Positions 8,699 to 17,997 of a stretch of DNA of 64,000 bases are shown here, one piece after another. Location of the stretch: the NCBI RefSeq assembly GCF_002933815.1, contig NZ_BEYR01000001.1, positions 2,039,765 through 2,103,764 on the forward strand, given 5' to 3'. A model generated the notes under the pieces. The model saw only the letters and a list, made by a program, of their open reading frames with translations, did not search any database and had not been told where the DNA came from. The stretch is from Sphingobacterium sp. HMA12. Lineage in GTDB: Bacteria > Bacteroidota > Bacteroidia > Sphingobacteriales > Sphingobacteriaceae. The first letter of the stretch is position 1, and each line of letters begins with the position of its first letter. The translations under genes and the position numbers were made by a program.

Positions 8699-11600
8699 CT
8701 ATTTATTTAAAATTTTTGCAATCAAATCCAATCCAATCTCCATTTCTTCTTCAATACCAGCAAAGGCTTCTGACAGATCGGTTTCAAAAGAAATATTGGC
8801 TTCCAGTTCTTTTGTTAATTGGGCCAGTTTAATGAGCCCGGCAGTTGAAGAAGTGCCCTTTAATTTGTGTAAAAGCTCCTTGATACGCTTCCTATCATTT
8901 TCCCTTTTTGCTTCTGTGATCTGTGCCCTCGAGGCTGTAATTTCCTTGATCACCAAGTCGAGGAAAAAAGATAAAAATGCAGGATCATCCCCTGCCTGTT
9001 CATGCAGGCGTTGCACATCCAGATGTGCGGCCAAATCAACTGCCTCAATTTCTGACGTGCCAGAACCTTCGACAGATAACATCGCCTGCTGCAAGGCATT
9101 ATACAAATCCTGCAGTCGAATAGGTTTAGCTAAAAAGTCAGACATACCAGCTTCTAAACAGCGTTCTTTTTCCCCTGAAACATTCCCGGCAGTAATACCT
9201 ATTATAGGTGTATCTTGATATTGTTTGATCCGACGGATCTGTTTTGTTGCTTCGATACCGTCCACTTCTGGCATCTGCACATCCAGTAGGATAAGATCAA
9301 AATTTACTTCCTCACATGCCCGAATAGCCTCGGCGCCATTTGAGACTTCTGTTAAAATTGCATCGGGCATAATACTGGCCATCATTCTTACATTCAACGC
9401 CATGTTTACGGCATTGTCATCAGCCAATAGCACCCGGATTCCCCGACCATAGGACCCCGTAGGCAGGGATAGATTTGCTTTGGCCTGTCCCAGCTCTTCT
9501 TTATTCTGTTGGATTGCCCTGCGCAGGGTTTGATACAACTCATCCGATTTAATGGGTTTCAGCAGGCAAAACGAGCGTTCCTCCTGTCTAAATGCCGAAA
9601 TTACCTCATGTTCTTCCGAAGATGTATGCAATACAATCAACGGGATCCCCTCTCCCTGTTTCCGAAAGAGTTCTTTAATCTTTTCAATGGTTTCAAGTCC
9701 CGATAAAATAGGCATATGATAATCCATTAAGATCACATCAAAGCGCTCCCCTTTCATTAGCAACTGCAATGCTTCCATACCATTTTCGGCCAGGACAGAT
9801 TCAACCTGTTTATAAGCTAGCATGTGCTGCAGAATAATACGATTGTTGGCATTATCGTCCACCACAAGTACCCTATTTAATGGCAAATCGGCATCCTGGC
9901 TTTCCATTTCTTCACAGGAAACTTCAATATCAAAGTAGAATGTCGATCCGTTGCCCAATTGGCTGGTCAAATTCAGCTTGCTCCCCATATACTTTAATAA
10001 ATTATTGGAGATGGTCAGTCCAAGCCCAGTTCCACCATATCGCTTGCTGACGGAACTGTCTTCCTGTGTGAAAGCGTCAAAAATACGCTGCTGTTTCTCT
10101 TCAGGAATTCCTATCCCCGTATCACGTACTTCGAAACGCAGGCTTAGCTTGTCGCTATCATGATGGAGCCTGCTTATTTTAAACTCGATTTCCCCCTGCT
10201 CAGTAAACTTAACCGCGTTACCCAATAAATTAATAAGAACTTGTTTAATACGCGCTTCGTCAACCCATACAAATGCCGGCAATCCTTGCTCTATATTCAA
10301 AAGCAATTCGACTTCTTTTCTTTGAGCTTGGTATAATACGACATTGATCACCTGGTTTGCGATATCGTATACATTATACTTATCGACAAACAGTTCCAGT
10401 TTTCCGGATTCGATCTTCGAAAAGTCCAGAATGTCGTTGATGATGTTCAATAAACTGTTACCAGATTCATTAATATAGCCCAGATACTGCATTTGCGTAT
10501 CATTCAGCGGAGTTTTCAATAGCAAATCCGAGAATCCGATCACCCCATTTAATGGCGTCCGGATTTCGTGACTCATATTGGCCAAAAATTCAGATTTGGC
10601 CTTGCTTGCCAAATCTGCCATTTTTTTTGCAAGTTTTAATTCCTCATTTATTTGTACAGATTCCGTGATATTTTGCGTGAAAATAATAATTCCCCCAATG
10701 CTGCCATCTGTCAGATGCCAAGGCCGTACTTCCCAGTTGAAGTGTTGTGGTTCGGCTATTCCGCCGACCTGAATAACTTCGTCTATATTCTTATAGGGGA
10801 TTCCCTGCAATGCATCTTGATATATTTTCTTCCGCTGGTCCGGAATATCCGGAAAAAGTTCAAACAGGTTTTTGGTGAGCAATTGATTTTCATCTTTATG
10901 AAAATCCTCAATCCATTGATTGCTCAGCGACACATAATTAAAATCGCGGTCAAACATCGCAACGGATGCGGGAACGTAATTTACAAACGCACGCAACATG
11001 GATTCTTTACGTTCCAGTTCAAGATACAACGATTTACTCTTATCAATATCCTGAATGATACCAAATACCCGCTTACAGACGTCATTCTCAAATTCAGGAA
11101 TTCCTTTTACCCTGACCCAGATTGTTTCTCCATTCTGTTTTAATAGGCGCAGTTCGGTATCATAGGGCTTTCTGCTGCGGACCGATTCTTCGAATATATG
11201 CCGCAGTGCTATTTGGCTATCCGGTTCATAAAAGCCAATAGCATGTTCAAAATCGGGTGTAAAATGCGGATCAACACCGTGAATCAATTTCGTTGAGTCG
11301 GACCAGTAGACTTTATTCTCTGCTAAGTTTACTTCCCATCCGCCGACTTGGGCAACAGCGTTGGTCTGTTCCAGGATCTGTTTGGTATGCAGCAAATCGT
11401 TCTCCAGGCGCATTCGATCGGTCATATTTAATGCCGTACTGACCACATAGGGTTTACCATCTTCATCCACTTCGACCATATTATGATAAAGCCAGGAAAT
11501 ATTTTCACCGTCTTTTGTTTGCAGGACCATCATCGCAGAGTCCTCTTTATTCTGCGCGATTCGTTTTAAATATTCTTCGACCAGTCCTACATGGTGTGGC

Positions 11601-12613
11601 GGAACCAATTTTTTCAGATTGAGCGATTTAACCTCATGCTGTTCATATTTTAACACCGCCCTACCTTTTTCATTGACTGCCAGAATATTACCATCCATAT
11701 CATGCATACTCATCAAACCAATGGCATTTTCAAAAAAACTTCGGAAGCGGCGCTCCGAATTTTCCAGCTTTATTTTTTCCTGACGCTCTTGTGTGACATT
11801 ACGGCCAAAGGCTAGAATTTCATGATTGATCGCGTCATACTTAAAATGCCATTCGATAATAACCTCAGAACCATCCCCCCGAGATGTTGATGAGGTGGAT
11901 TGAACTCCATAATCTGCCGTCGCTATCCGCTTTAAATCGGAGGCCAGCGTTTGCGTATCATCCTGCAATAATGTAAGCAAGGATTGTCCGATACTTTCTG
12001 ATCTTGAAATCGCCAATACGTTGGTAAAAGCAGGATTGACATCTTTAATTTGACAGTCTTGGTCTAACACACAAATCACATTGTTTGTCAGCTGAAAGAT
12101 TTCGGAGAAATATCCGGCCTGTCGCTTTCTTTTTTTTCCAAGGAGGATCTTGGTTACACCCTTTCCCAGTTCCTCCAATAACTGTCGTTGCCTGTCAGAA
12201 AGCGACTTGGGCTGAAAATCTATCACACAAATGGTTCCCAACACATCGCCATCTTCATCCATCAGCGGTACCCCGGCATAAAAACGAATATTGCCTTCCC
12301 GTATCAGCGGATTGGACGAAGAGCGCGGATCTTCAAAGGTATCCTCTATGACAAGTAGCTCCCTGCTCATGATCGTATATTGGCAAACGGTATTCTTTCT
12401 TTCGACGGTGTCCAGTTCCATGCCGACACAACTCTGTATCCGTTGCGTTTGCTCCTCCATCATCGCGATCAAAGCTGCAGGGGAATCTGTAATCAAACAG
12501 GCAGCCTGTGCAAACACGTCCAATTCCGGATCTTTCCCTAGCCCCATTAACTCATAGGACTTTAATTTCTCTATCCTTCGCCATTCATTTTCAGGGAAAT
12601 TCTGATTTGTCAT
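8699..12613 (-). CDS. Soluble hybrid sensor histidine kinase (GAF-PAS4-HisKA-HATPase-REC-REC-HPt)
   Basis: 1304 residues with no membrane helix, so a cytoplasmic sensor. Order: GAF (~15-165, ending near GTICVIDFQPK); four PAS domains (~170-285, 290-400, 405-525, 530-650, the third a PAS_3 type with GGWEVN); HisKA with the phospho-His in MSHEIRTPLNGVIGFSDLL (~675-735); HATPase with GTGLGLTIS (~785-900); receiver 1 with acceptor Asp in VILMDYHMPILSG (~920-1035); receiver 2 with LILLDVQMPEVDG (~1060-1180); and a C-terminal HPt domain with His in ELLHKLKGTSSTAG. A complete internal phosphorelay ending in HPt suits transfer to the separate 118-residue regulator encoded next. It is the first gene of the exopolysaccharide operon; the signal is unknown. 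Confidence 0.93.
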   Translation of the reverse strand: MTNQNFPENEWRRIEKLKSYELMGLGKDPELDVFAQAACLITDSPAALIAMMEEQTQRIQSCVGMELDTVERKNTVCQYTIMSRELLVIEDTFEDPRSSSNPLIREGNIRFYAGVPLMDEDGDVLGTICVIDFQPKSLSDRQRQLLEELGKGVTKILLGKKRKRQAGYFSEIFQLTNNVICVLDQDCQIKDVNPAFTNVLAISRSESIGQSLLTLLQDDTQTLASDLKRIATADYGVQSTSSTSRGDGSEVIIEWHFKYDAINHEILAFGRNVTQERQEKIKLENSERRFRSFFENAIGLMSMHDMDGNILAVNEKGRAVLKYEQHEVKSLNLKKLVPPHHVGLVEEYLKRIAQNKEDSAMMVLQTKDGENISWLYHNMVEVDEDGKPYVVSTALNMTDRMRLENDLLHTKQILEQTNAVAQVGGWEVNLAENKVYWSDSTKLIHGVDPHFTPDFEHAIGFYEPDSQIALRHIFEESVRSRKPYDTELRLLKQNGETIWVRVKGIPEFENDVCKRVFGIIQDIDKSKSLYLELERKESMLRAFVNYVPASVAMFDRDFNYVSLSNQWIEDFHKDENQLLTKNLFELFPDIPDQRKKIYQDALQGIPYKNIDEVIQVGGIAEPQHFNWEVRPWHLTDGSIGGIIIFTQNITESVQINEELKLAKKMADLASKAKSEFLANMSHEIRTPLNGVIGFSDLLLKTPLNDTQMQYLGYINESGNSLLNIINDILDFSKIESGKLELFVDKYNVYDIANQVINVVLYQAQRKEVELLLNIEQGLPAFVWVDEARIKQVLINLLGNAVKFTEQGEIEFKISRLHHDSDKLSLRFEVRDTGIGIPEEKQQRIFDAFTQEDSSVSKRYGGTGLGLTISNNLLKYMGSKLNLTSQLGNGSTFYFDIEVSCEEMESQDADLPLNRVLVVDDNANNRIILQHMLAYKQVESVLAENGMEALQLLMKGERFDVILMDYHMPILSGLETIEKIKELFRKQGEGIPLIVLHTSSEEHEVISAFRQEERSFCLLKPIKSDELYQTLRRAIQQNKEELGQAKANLSLPTGSYGRGIRVLLADDNAVNMALNVRMMASIMPDAILTEVSNGAEAIRACEEVNFDLILLDVQMPEVDGIEATKQIRRIKQYQDTPIIGITAGNVSGEKERCLEAGMSDFLAKPIRLQDLYNALQQAMLSVEGSGTSEIEAVDLAAHLDVQRLHEQAGDDPAFLSFFLDLVIKEITASRAQITEAKRENDRKRIKELLHKLKGTSSTAGLIKLAQLTKELEANISFETDLSEAFAGIEEEMEIGLDLIAKILNK

Positions 12614-12882
12614 AAGCTGTTGTCCGTTATTTCTGGTTTATTATGCCTGTGAAGTTAATAAAAACATTATTGAACACATAACCAATAAGGAAATATCATC
12701 GAATTATACTTATTTGATAAACAATGATAACACTAAATTGTTGCTATCGGACATGGGAGATTGGCTCTCAAAAAAGTGCACCATCTTTTCAAATTCTTAA
12801 TAATTAATTTTTTTTAAACCTATCTCATCCAACTGCCCCTAATTTTTTCCATACAACAACTTCAGATTGCAGGATAAAGCTT
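12614..12882. other. Intergenic region upstream of the hybrid kinase operon
   Basis: AT-rich and non-coding in all frames. It should contain the promoter of the kinase operon reading leftwards, but no unambiguous TAnnTTTG box was found. Its left boundary is the kinase ATG and its right boundary the terminator of the FAD oxidoreductase. Confidence 0.5.
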
Positions 12883-12885
12883 AAA

Positions 12886-12922
12886 AAAAACGCCCTACTC
12901 AGGAAAAAGTAGGGCGTTTTTT
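12886..12922 (-). terminator. Rho-independent terminator of the FAD oxidoreductase operon
   Basis: AAAACGCCCTAC pairs with GTAGGGCGTTTT around a ten-base loop, 16 bases past the stop of the oxidoreductase gene. On the minus strand it runs into TTTTTTTT. The T-run on the opposite side means it could also act in the other direction. Confidence 0.88.
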
Positions 12923-12937
12923 ATAAAAGGAATATTG

Positions 12938-14092
12938 TTAAAAAAGCTTTTCGATACTTTGTTCGGCATATCCGGCACTGGCCGTCATTCCTTTACCACC
13001 GATACCTGTACGTACATGGATCCGCGGACTGACATCAACTTCGAGAATATGATCTTTATGCTGTGCATAGAATCCTGACCAAGAGGAAGCGATCCACTCT
13101 TTCTGCATCGGAATAATACGGTTTGCCTCAGCAATCATGAGCTCGTTGATGTAAGTATCCACCGCAAAACCTAAGTCATCCAATCGATTTCCCGCCGCGT
13201 ATTCATGTGAATCTCCAACGATAATACTACCGTCGGTGGCCTGTTTAAATAAAATATGTATTCCATATTTCCGCAGTTCATGATAATGCTCAGGTACAGG
13301 GATAGCCCCAAATGATGGACAATATTCTTCAAAGCTTTCATAACGACGAATCGTTAAACCGGTCAGGATATTTCCGGGCAGCTGGATCTGAGGTAACGGT
13401 CTGGTACGCATCATTTGCAGTTTACTAATTTCGAGACCACTGTCATCAAACAATGAACGGTACAAGATCTTAAATTCGTACCCGTTACAGATAATGATTT
13501 TCGCTCCCTCAAAAACTTCGAGGCTACTTGTTGTTAAGCGTGCCAGTTCGTTACGATCTTCACAAGCGATAACGGTTGTGTCATATTTCAGTGTATATTT
13601 TTCAAATTTTGCCTGCATAAAAATATGCAACTGGCGAATCATTGTTTCAGGCTCGGCACTCAGTTCCTGATCAAAAACAATAGCTTCCTGAACGTAATCG
13701 GCATTCATGGCAGGATACTTTGCAAGAATTCGCGCTTTGGACCAAAGCGCATGATCGTATCCTTTCGTTTGATAATGCGCAGACAGTTCGTGAATGACCT
13801 GTACTTCGTCAGCATCAGATGCAATATAAATACTCCCATTATTCCGAATGGAGATATCCATTTCCTGTTGGATGGAGTGATATATTTCCAGCCCCCGTAC
13901 ACCATAATCAAACCATTCACCTGCCATCCCTGATGGCACCACCTGACCGAAGTTGCGCACAGTGGATCCGGCAGGAAAATTATCCTTTTCCAGCTGGAGC
14001 ACACTTAACCCTTTTTTCAATGCATGATAGGCATGAAAAGTTCCCAGGATACCCCCGCCAACAATAATTAAATCGTATGTATTTGTTTTCAT
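12938..14092 (-). CDS. TIGR03364-type FAD-dependent oxidoreductase (DAO family)
   Basis: 384 residues of the D-amino-acid-oxidase fold. The N-terminal FAD-binding Rossmann motif is YDLIIVGGGILGTFHAYHAL, followed by LQLEKDNFPAGSTVRNFGQV, and the C-terminal FAD signature is RIHVRTGIGGKGMTASAGYA. The NFGQ segment and overall length fit the TIGR03364 subfamily, known to co-occur with phosphonatase-like hydrolases and phosphonate transport genes. It is thought to act on amines or N-alkylated aminophosphonates, but the substrate here is not shown by the sequence. It lies 18 bases downstream of the DUF5690 transporter gene in one operon. No phosphonatase or C-P lyase gene is in the window, so the phosphonate link is by family association only. 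Confidence 0.8.
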   Translation of the reverse strand: MKTNTYDLIIVGGGILGTFHAYHALKKGLSVLQLEKDNFPAGSTVRNFGQVVPSGMAGEWFDYGVRGLEIYHSIQQEMDISIRNNGSIYIASDADEVQVIHELSAHYQTKGYDHALWSKARILAKYPAMNADYVQEAIVFDQELSAEPETMIRQLHIFMQAKFEKYTLKYDTTVIACEDRNELARLTTSSLEVFEGAKIIICNGYEFKILYRSLFDDSGLEISKLQMMRTRPLPQIQLPGNILTGLTIRRYESFEEYCPSFGAIPVPEHYHELRKYGIHILFKQATDGSIIVGDSHEYAAGNRLDDLGFAVDTYINELMIAEANRIIPMQKEWIASSWSGFYAQHKDHILEVDVSPRIHVRTGIGGKGMTASAGYAEQSIEKLF

Positions 14093-14110
14093 TCTTTAAA
14101 ATAATTAGCA

Positions 14111-15451
14111 TTAACTTATTTGTACTTCGCCGCTGTTCGCTTGCCAGGACTGCAGCAATTCATCACCTTTCTTCGTTTTCATCTGCTCCTTCTTCCGAAC
14201 AAAGTAAACTAACGAAAAGATCGCCAGAATGGCGCCTATAATGGAAGCCAGATAAACCAGCTGGATAAAATAAGCGCCCCAAGTGACTGAATTTGGTAAA
14301 AATTCTTTATTCATTAAAATCAAAAAGCTCCCTAAATAGCCAACTGAATCAGCCATATACATGACAAAACCAATGTTGCTTTTCATGCGGTAGGTCGCAA
14401 TCATCCGTTCGAAAAATATGGCATTATAGGGAATATAGGCCATATAGAGCCCTAGTCCGACCAATAACATCCAACTGAGACCGCCGATCCAATGCATGGA
14501 GAATAAATAGGTCGAAATCCCGGCAGTCAGAAACCCCAAAATAATCATGTAATGGATCAGCTTAAATGCTTTCATGTTGTCTTTTACCATAATTAAGCAA
14601 CCTACTAAAATTAAGACAATCAGCGCAATGGTTCCATCGACTTTGGCGAATATCCCCGCTCCTTTCAGATGCAGCATTTGCCATATTTCTATCTCAAAAT
14701 TATCACGAACGTCACGTAAAATCGTCAACATAGTATAAATAACAATGGTCAGCATAATGCCTGGCATAAATACCTTGAAAAAATGTTTACGCATACGGAC
14801 ATCCATAGCCACACGTTCGGTCCGCAACTGCTTATCTTGCGCAGTTGGGCCGGGGGCATTTTCCAGAATCCAAATACACAGGACAAAGGGTATAAAAAAA
14901 AGCATCCCTGTGAAAAAAGGCATCCAAAATTCGTTGACATGAAAAGTGGACATGAGCCATCTTCCTACCGTTTTAATAAAACCGGATGCGAAAATCAAAC
15001 TGACAGACATCACGGCGCCCATAATTTCCGTATATCGACGACCTTCCAGGTAGCTGAATACCAAACCCCATACCATCCCCAACGGAAAACCATTGATAAA
15101 AAGAAAGAGTACATTCCAAGGTTTAGGGAAAAGTGCAAAAGCCAATAAGCCAGCCCACGAAATACAAATTAAAGCAAGTAAGTAGCGTCCTCTATTCCGC
15201 TGCTTGCTCTCAGAAATAAATTTAATCCCATAGAATTTCGAAAACAGATAACCCAACATTTGAATAATAACCATACACACTTTATAATCTATACCCAAAA
15301 TAGATTCATTGGCAAAAGCCGAAGCCGTAAATGATTTTCGGAATGAATACATACTTGTATAACATAAAAATGCCGTAATAGCCAGTAAAATGGCCACCGA
15401 CCGCTCGTCTAACCCCGCTATCCGTTTTTTTATTCGCTGGTTCAAATCCAT
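14111..15451 (-). CDS. DUF5690-family MFS-like membrane transporter
   Basis: 446 residues with about twelve hydrophobic segments. Family-like features are the N-terminal ILLAITAFLCYTSMYSFRKSF, the conserved GIDYKVCMVIIQMLGYLFSKF and LGMVWGLVFSYLEGRRYTE between early helices, as in MFS glycerol-phosphate/sugar-phosphate-type carriers. The C-terminus is hydrophilic (KKEQMKTKKGDELLQS). It is the first gene of a two-gene unit with the FAD oxidoreductase, suggesting import of that enzyme's substrate. The recurrent pairing of DUF5690 with this oxidoreductase type in Bacteroidota is recalled from general knowledge and was not checked here. Confidence 0.75.
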   Translation of the reverse strand: MDLNQRIKKRIAGLDERSVAILLAITAFLCYTSMYSFRKSFTASAFANESILGIDYKVCMVIIQMLGYLFSKFYGIKFISESKQRNRGRYLLALICISWAGLLAFALFPKPWNVLFLFINGFPLGMVWGLVFSYLEGRRYTEIMGAVMSVSLIFASGFIKTVGRWLMSTFHVNEFWMPFFTGMLFFIPFVLCIWILENAPGPTAQDKQLRTERVAMDVRMRKHFFKVFMPGIMLTIVIYTMLTILRDVRDNFEIEIWQMLHLKGAGIFAKVDGTIALIVLILVGCLIMVKDNMKAFKLIHYMIILGFLTAGISTYLFSMHWIGGLSWMLLVGLGLYMAYIPYNAIFFERMIATYRMKSNIGFVMYMADSVGYLGSFLILMNKEFLPNSVTWGAYFIQLVYLASIIGAILAIFSLVYFVRKKEQMKTKKGDELLQSWQANSGEVQIS

Positions 15452-15583
15452 GATTTAGAATTGTTGACGGACCTCATTGTCCGCAATCAAAAGTAAATTT
15501 TGGAAATTAACACAATACTAAACTTTTGTTAAGTATTTATAAACAAATATAAATAACTGGACTGACATTGTACAACCATCAAT

Positions 15584-15621
15584 AAAAAAGCATCAATGAA
15601 AATTTTCATTGATGCTTTTTT
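15584..15621 (-). terminator. Terminator of the XRE-cupin gene (symmetric, possibly bidirectional)
   Basis: An almost perfect palindrome: AAAAAGCATCAATGAAAA followed directly by its complement TTTTCATTGATGCTTTTT. It starts 24 bases after the stop of the XRE-cupin regulator and lies about 130 bases upstream of the DUF5690 start, so it separates the two transcription units. Confidence 0.82.
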
Positions 15622-15644
15622 ATTGATGGGCTAGCCGGACAGAA

Positions 15645-16223
15645 CTACCGTTTATTTTCAAAGAAATACACAATCAGCATGACTGCTTTTTCCTTTCCCA
15701 CGTTGCGCGGTGTATGTGAAAGCCGTCCATTAAAGAATATGGAATCACCCTCTTCCAGCTGAATGCTTTGATCCTGAAAGATATATTCAACTTGCCCGCT
15801 GATGATATATTTATATTCGTAGGCCTCCGTCTCTACCATTGGGCGCTGTGCATCAGGCAGTAGTTCCAAAAGCACAATATCCATAGTGGAACTCTCTATC
15901 GCGGAGGTGAAAATACGTTTGTAATGAAATCCAAGGGCATGCTCTTTTTCAAAGGATGTATAGCTATCTTTTTTTCGAACAACGACCGGCCCTGCATCCA
16001 ACTCAGAATTAAAATCTTTGAAGAATTCATTCAGGTCAACATCCAGTGCATTAATAATATTAATTAACACCAACAGGGAAGGTATGGTCCGGTTATTCTC
16101 AATCTGCGATATGAGCCCTTTGCTTACTCCGGCTTTATCAGCAACTTCCTGTATGGTAATCCCCTTTTCCTTGCGGATTTCTTTTATTTTATGACTAATC
16201 TTAAATATTGTATTATCTTCCAT
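15645..16223 (-). CDS. XRE-family transcriptional regulator with C-terminal cupin
   Basis: About 192 residues from the ATG at 16223; a longer frame begins at a TTG twelve bases upstream and is less likely. The N-terminal helix-turn-helix spans ~8-62 (ISHKIKEIRKEKGITIQEVA, GVSKGLISQIENNRTIPSLL) and a small cupin spans ~100-190 (YIISGQVEYIFQDQSIQLEE, SIFFNGRLSHTPRNVG). This PuuR/HipB-cupin architecture usually senses a small metabolite through the cupin. It is encoded directly upstream of, and in the same direction as, the transporter/oxidoreductase pair but separated by a strong terminator. It is the obvious candidate regulator of that pair, by position only. Confidence 0.88.
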   Translation of the reverse strand: MEDNTIFKISHKIKEIRKEKGITIQEVADKAGVSKGLISQIENNRTIPSLLVLINIINALDVDLNEFFKDFNSELDAGPVVVRKKDSYTSFEKEHALGFHYKRIFTSAIESSTMDIVLLELLPDAQRPMVETEAYEYKYIISGQVEYIFQDQSIQLEEGDSIFFNGRLSHTPRNVGKEKAVMLIVYFFENKR

Positions 16224-16345
16224 AATTGGGATCAAAAATAAACATTATTTTTCTGCTCGGTATGTTAAGTTTTTGTCACTTAATTTCGACTAAAAACTCA
16301 TGTTACTAGTACATAGCACTTCTTATAGATCTTGACTTTCGTTTA

Positions 16346-17170
16346 TTATTGGTAAACCTTGACCCAATCTACGCGCATTTCGACCGGTAGCTGCTTCAAA
16401 TCCACTTCCCCTACCCAATTTCCGCCAAGCTGCTGGTCGATCAACAGGTAAAAGGGTTGATCATAGGGCCATTGGGATGCATCGACATCAGTTATCCGCG
16501 GATAGGCAAATGTATCCACGCCATTTAGCTGAAATACAATCCGATCCGGATACCAGCTGATACCATAAACATTGTAGTCCCCTGCATTGACTTTTGCCGT
16601 CCCCGAATGTTTGGGATTATCCTTCTGTCCCAAATTCAAGGTGTAATGTGAATGGGTCGTTTGATAGATAATATCATCAAAATTAAGGTGTTCCATGATA
16701 TCAATTTCACCATTCCGCGGATACTGCCCATATTTGTCTAACTCAGCCAGCATCCACATTGCCGGCCAGGCGCCTTGGGAACTGCCAAGTTTGGCTCTTA
16801 TTTCAATACGTCCATATTGAAAGGCAAATTTTCCTTTACTCCATATTCCGCCGGTAAGAAACGGTCGTGCATCTTTCTGCTGGTCGGTATTCTTGATCCC
16901 TTTTAGAATCAATTCTCCCTTTTCCCATCCAAAACAGGCATCATCTTGACTCATGTGCCGGTTCCAGTCTGATCCTCCTGCCGGAATCCGGCTCCATTTG
17001 CTTGTATCCAAATTTGATGAGTTAAAATTCTCCTCCCACACAAGTTTCCATTTTTTTGTCTCCCGCCCGGGATTTTGTAAATACACCTGTGGATTTTCTT
17101 TTGGGTTGTGATGGACGCTACAAGCGGAGATAAGGATATAAAAAAGACCTGCGCCTAAAATTCGCTTCAT
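16346..17170 (-). CDS. Secreted GH16 beta-glucanase lipoprotein
   Basis: 274 residues. The N-terminus MKRILGAGLFYILISACS is a lipoprotein signal with lipobox ISAC, so the enzyme is anchored in a membrane, probably facing outward. The GH16 retaining-glycosidase signature ExDxxE is present as GEIDIMEHL, the first Glu being the nucleophile and the last the acid/base. It is preceded by W-rich SQGAWPAMWML and followed by GISWYPDRIVFQLNGV, both typical of laminarinases and lichenases. Specificity (beta-1,3, beta-1,3/1,4 or agar-type) cannot be told from sequence alone, though the motif form favours beta-glucan. It stands alone with no SusC/D genes nearby. Confidence 0.9.
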   Translation of the reverse strand: MKRILGAGLFYILISACSVHHNPKENPQVYLQNPGRETKKWKLVWEENFNSSNLDTSKWSRIPAGGSDWNRHMSQDDACFGWEKGELILKGIKNTDQQKDARPFLTGGIWSKGKFAFQYGRIEIRAKLGSSQGAWPAMWMLAELDKYGQYPRNGEIDIMEHLNFDDIIYQTTHSHYTLNLGQKDNPKHSGTAKVNAGDYNVYGISWYPDRIVFQLNGVDTFAYPRITDVDASQWPYDQPFYLLIDQQLGGNWVGEVDLKQLPVEMRVDWVKVYQ

Positions 17171-17201
17171 TTAGATTAATTATTTTCTACTTTAATACAA
17201 T

Positions 17202-17221
17202 GCTATCGGTCTATCGATAGC
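17202..17221. promoter_or_regulatory. Inverted repeat upstream of the GH16 gene
   Basis: GCTATCG-gtctat-CGATAGC, a perfect 7-base inverted repeat 32 bases upstream of the GH16 start. Its size suits a dimeric operator or a small leader hairpin; which of the two is not decided by the sequence. Confidence 0.4.
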
Positions 17222-17285
17222 GTATTAAATATAGGGCCTTTTTTATAAAGGAATAGCATAATTAAACAAAAAAACAGTCAATATA

Positions 17286-17768
17286 CTAAAACATGGGGTG
17301 ACTATTGGCAGACGCCTTGGGTACATCTTGCTGTGCATCCCAGTGTTCAACAATCTTTCCGTTTTCTAAACGAAAGATATCTATCGTTGATTTCAGACTG
17401 CCATCAGCATTTTTGTTTTTAAGATGAATAAAAACTAGATCTCCATCGGAAGCAATATGCTGTACATCAATCTTGGTTTTTGGCTGCCCTTCAAACCACT
17501 TTGCTGCAGCAGCCTTAAATGCAGCTGCACCATCCGCTACCGCCGGATTGTGCTGAATATATTCCGGAGCAATATAACGGTCGACGGCAGAAAGATCTTT
17601 ATCTCCGAACATCTGCTGATAAAAGTCCAATACGATTCGTTTATTCTCTTTGTTGATATCCAACTGCGTCTGCCCTTTCTCCTCCTTAGCGTGTTGGCTC
17701 TGTTGGCATCCCGTAAATAACAGCGCCACGCTTGCTACTGACAGCATAAAATTTCTACTCGTTTTCAT
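17286..17768 (-). CDS. SnoaL/NTF2-like lipoprotein
   Basis: 160 residues with a lipoprotein signal (SVASVALLFTGCQ; lipobox FTGC). The mature part is a SnoaL-type cone fold: RIVLDFYQQMFGDKDLSAVD, YIAPEYIQHNPAVADG, then FIHLKNKNADG and STIDIFRLENGKIVEHWDAQ. The YIQHNP and EHWD motifs are hallmarks of the ester-cyclase/NTF2-like family, but many members have no known activity. It is transcribed separately from GH16, with 115 bases between them. Family assignment is firm, function unknown. Confidence 0.82.
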   Translation of the reverse strand: MKTSRNFMLSVASVALLFTGCQQSQHAKEEKGQTQLDINKENKRIVLDFYQQMFGDKDLSAVDRYIAPEYIQHNPAVADGAAAFKAAAAKWFEGQPKTKIDVQHIASDGDLVFIHLKNKNADGSLKSTIDIFRLENGKIVEHWDAQQDVPKASANSHPMF

Positions 17769-17997
17769 TATTTGAACCTATTTATATTTATAATATATAA
17801 AAGAACCTATTACATTCACGGCCCCGTCTTTATTGTATCCAATAAACAACATTTGGTCCATAATTTTGTTTTCAAAACAATCATCCTTCATCCCAAAATA
17901 GGCCTCGAAAAATATGGCATGATAATTGAAAACTCCTTCATAGTATAATATTCAGAAATATACATTTCATAAATTTAGGTTAATAATTGGTTAGGTT

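Noticed and set aside
8796..9218. 140-codon plus-strand ORF inside the hybrid kinase gene
   Set aside because: Antisense to the receiver/HPt region, Ser/Cys-rich translation typical of a shadow frame.
14783..15148. 121-codon plus-strand ORF inside the DUF5690 gene
   Set aside because: Antisense shadow of a long membrane-protein gene; His/Lys/Asn-rich and without family features.
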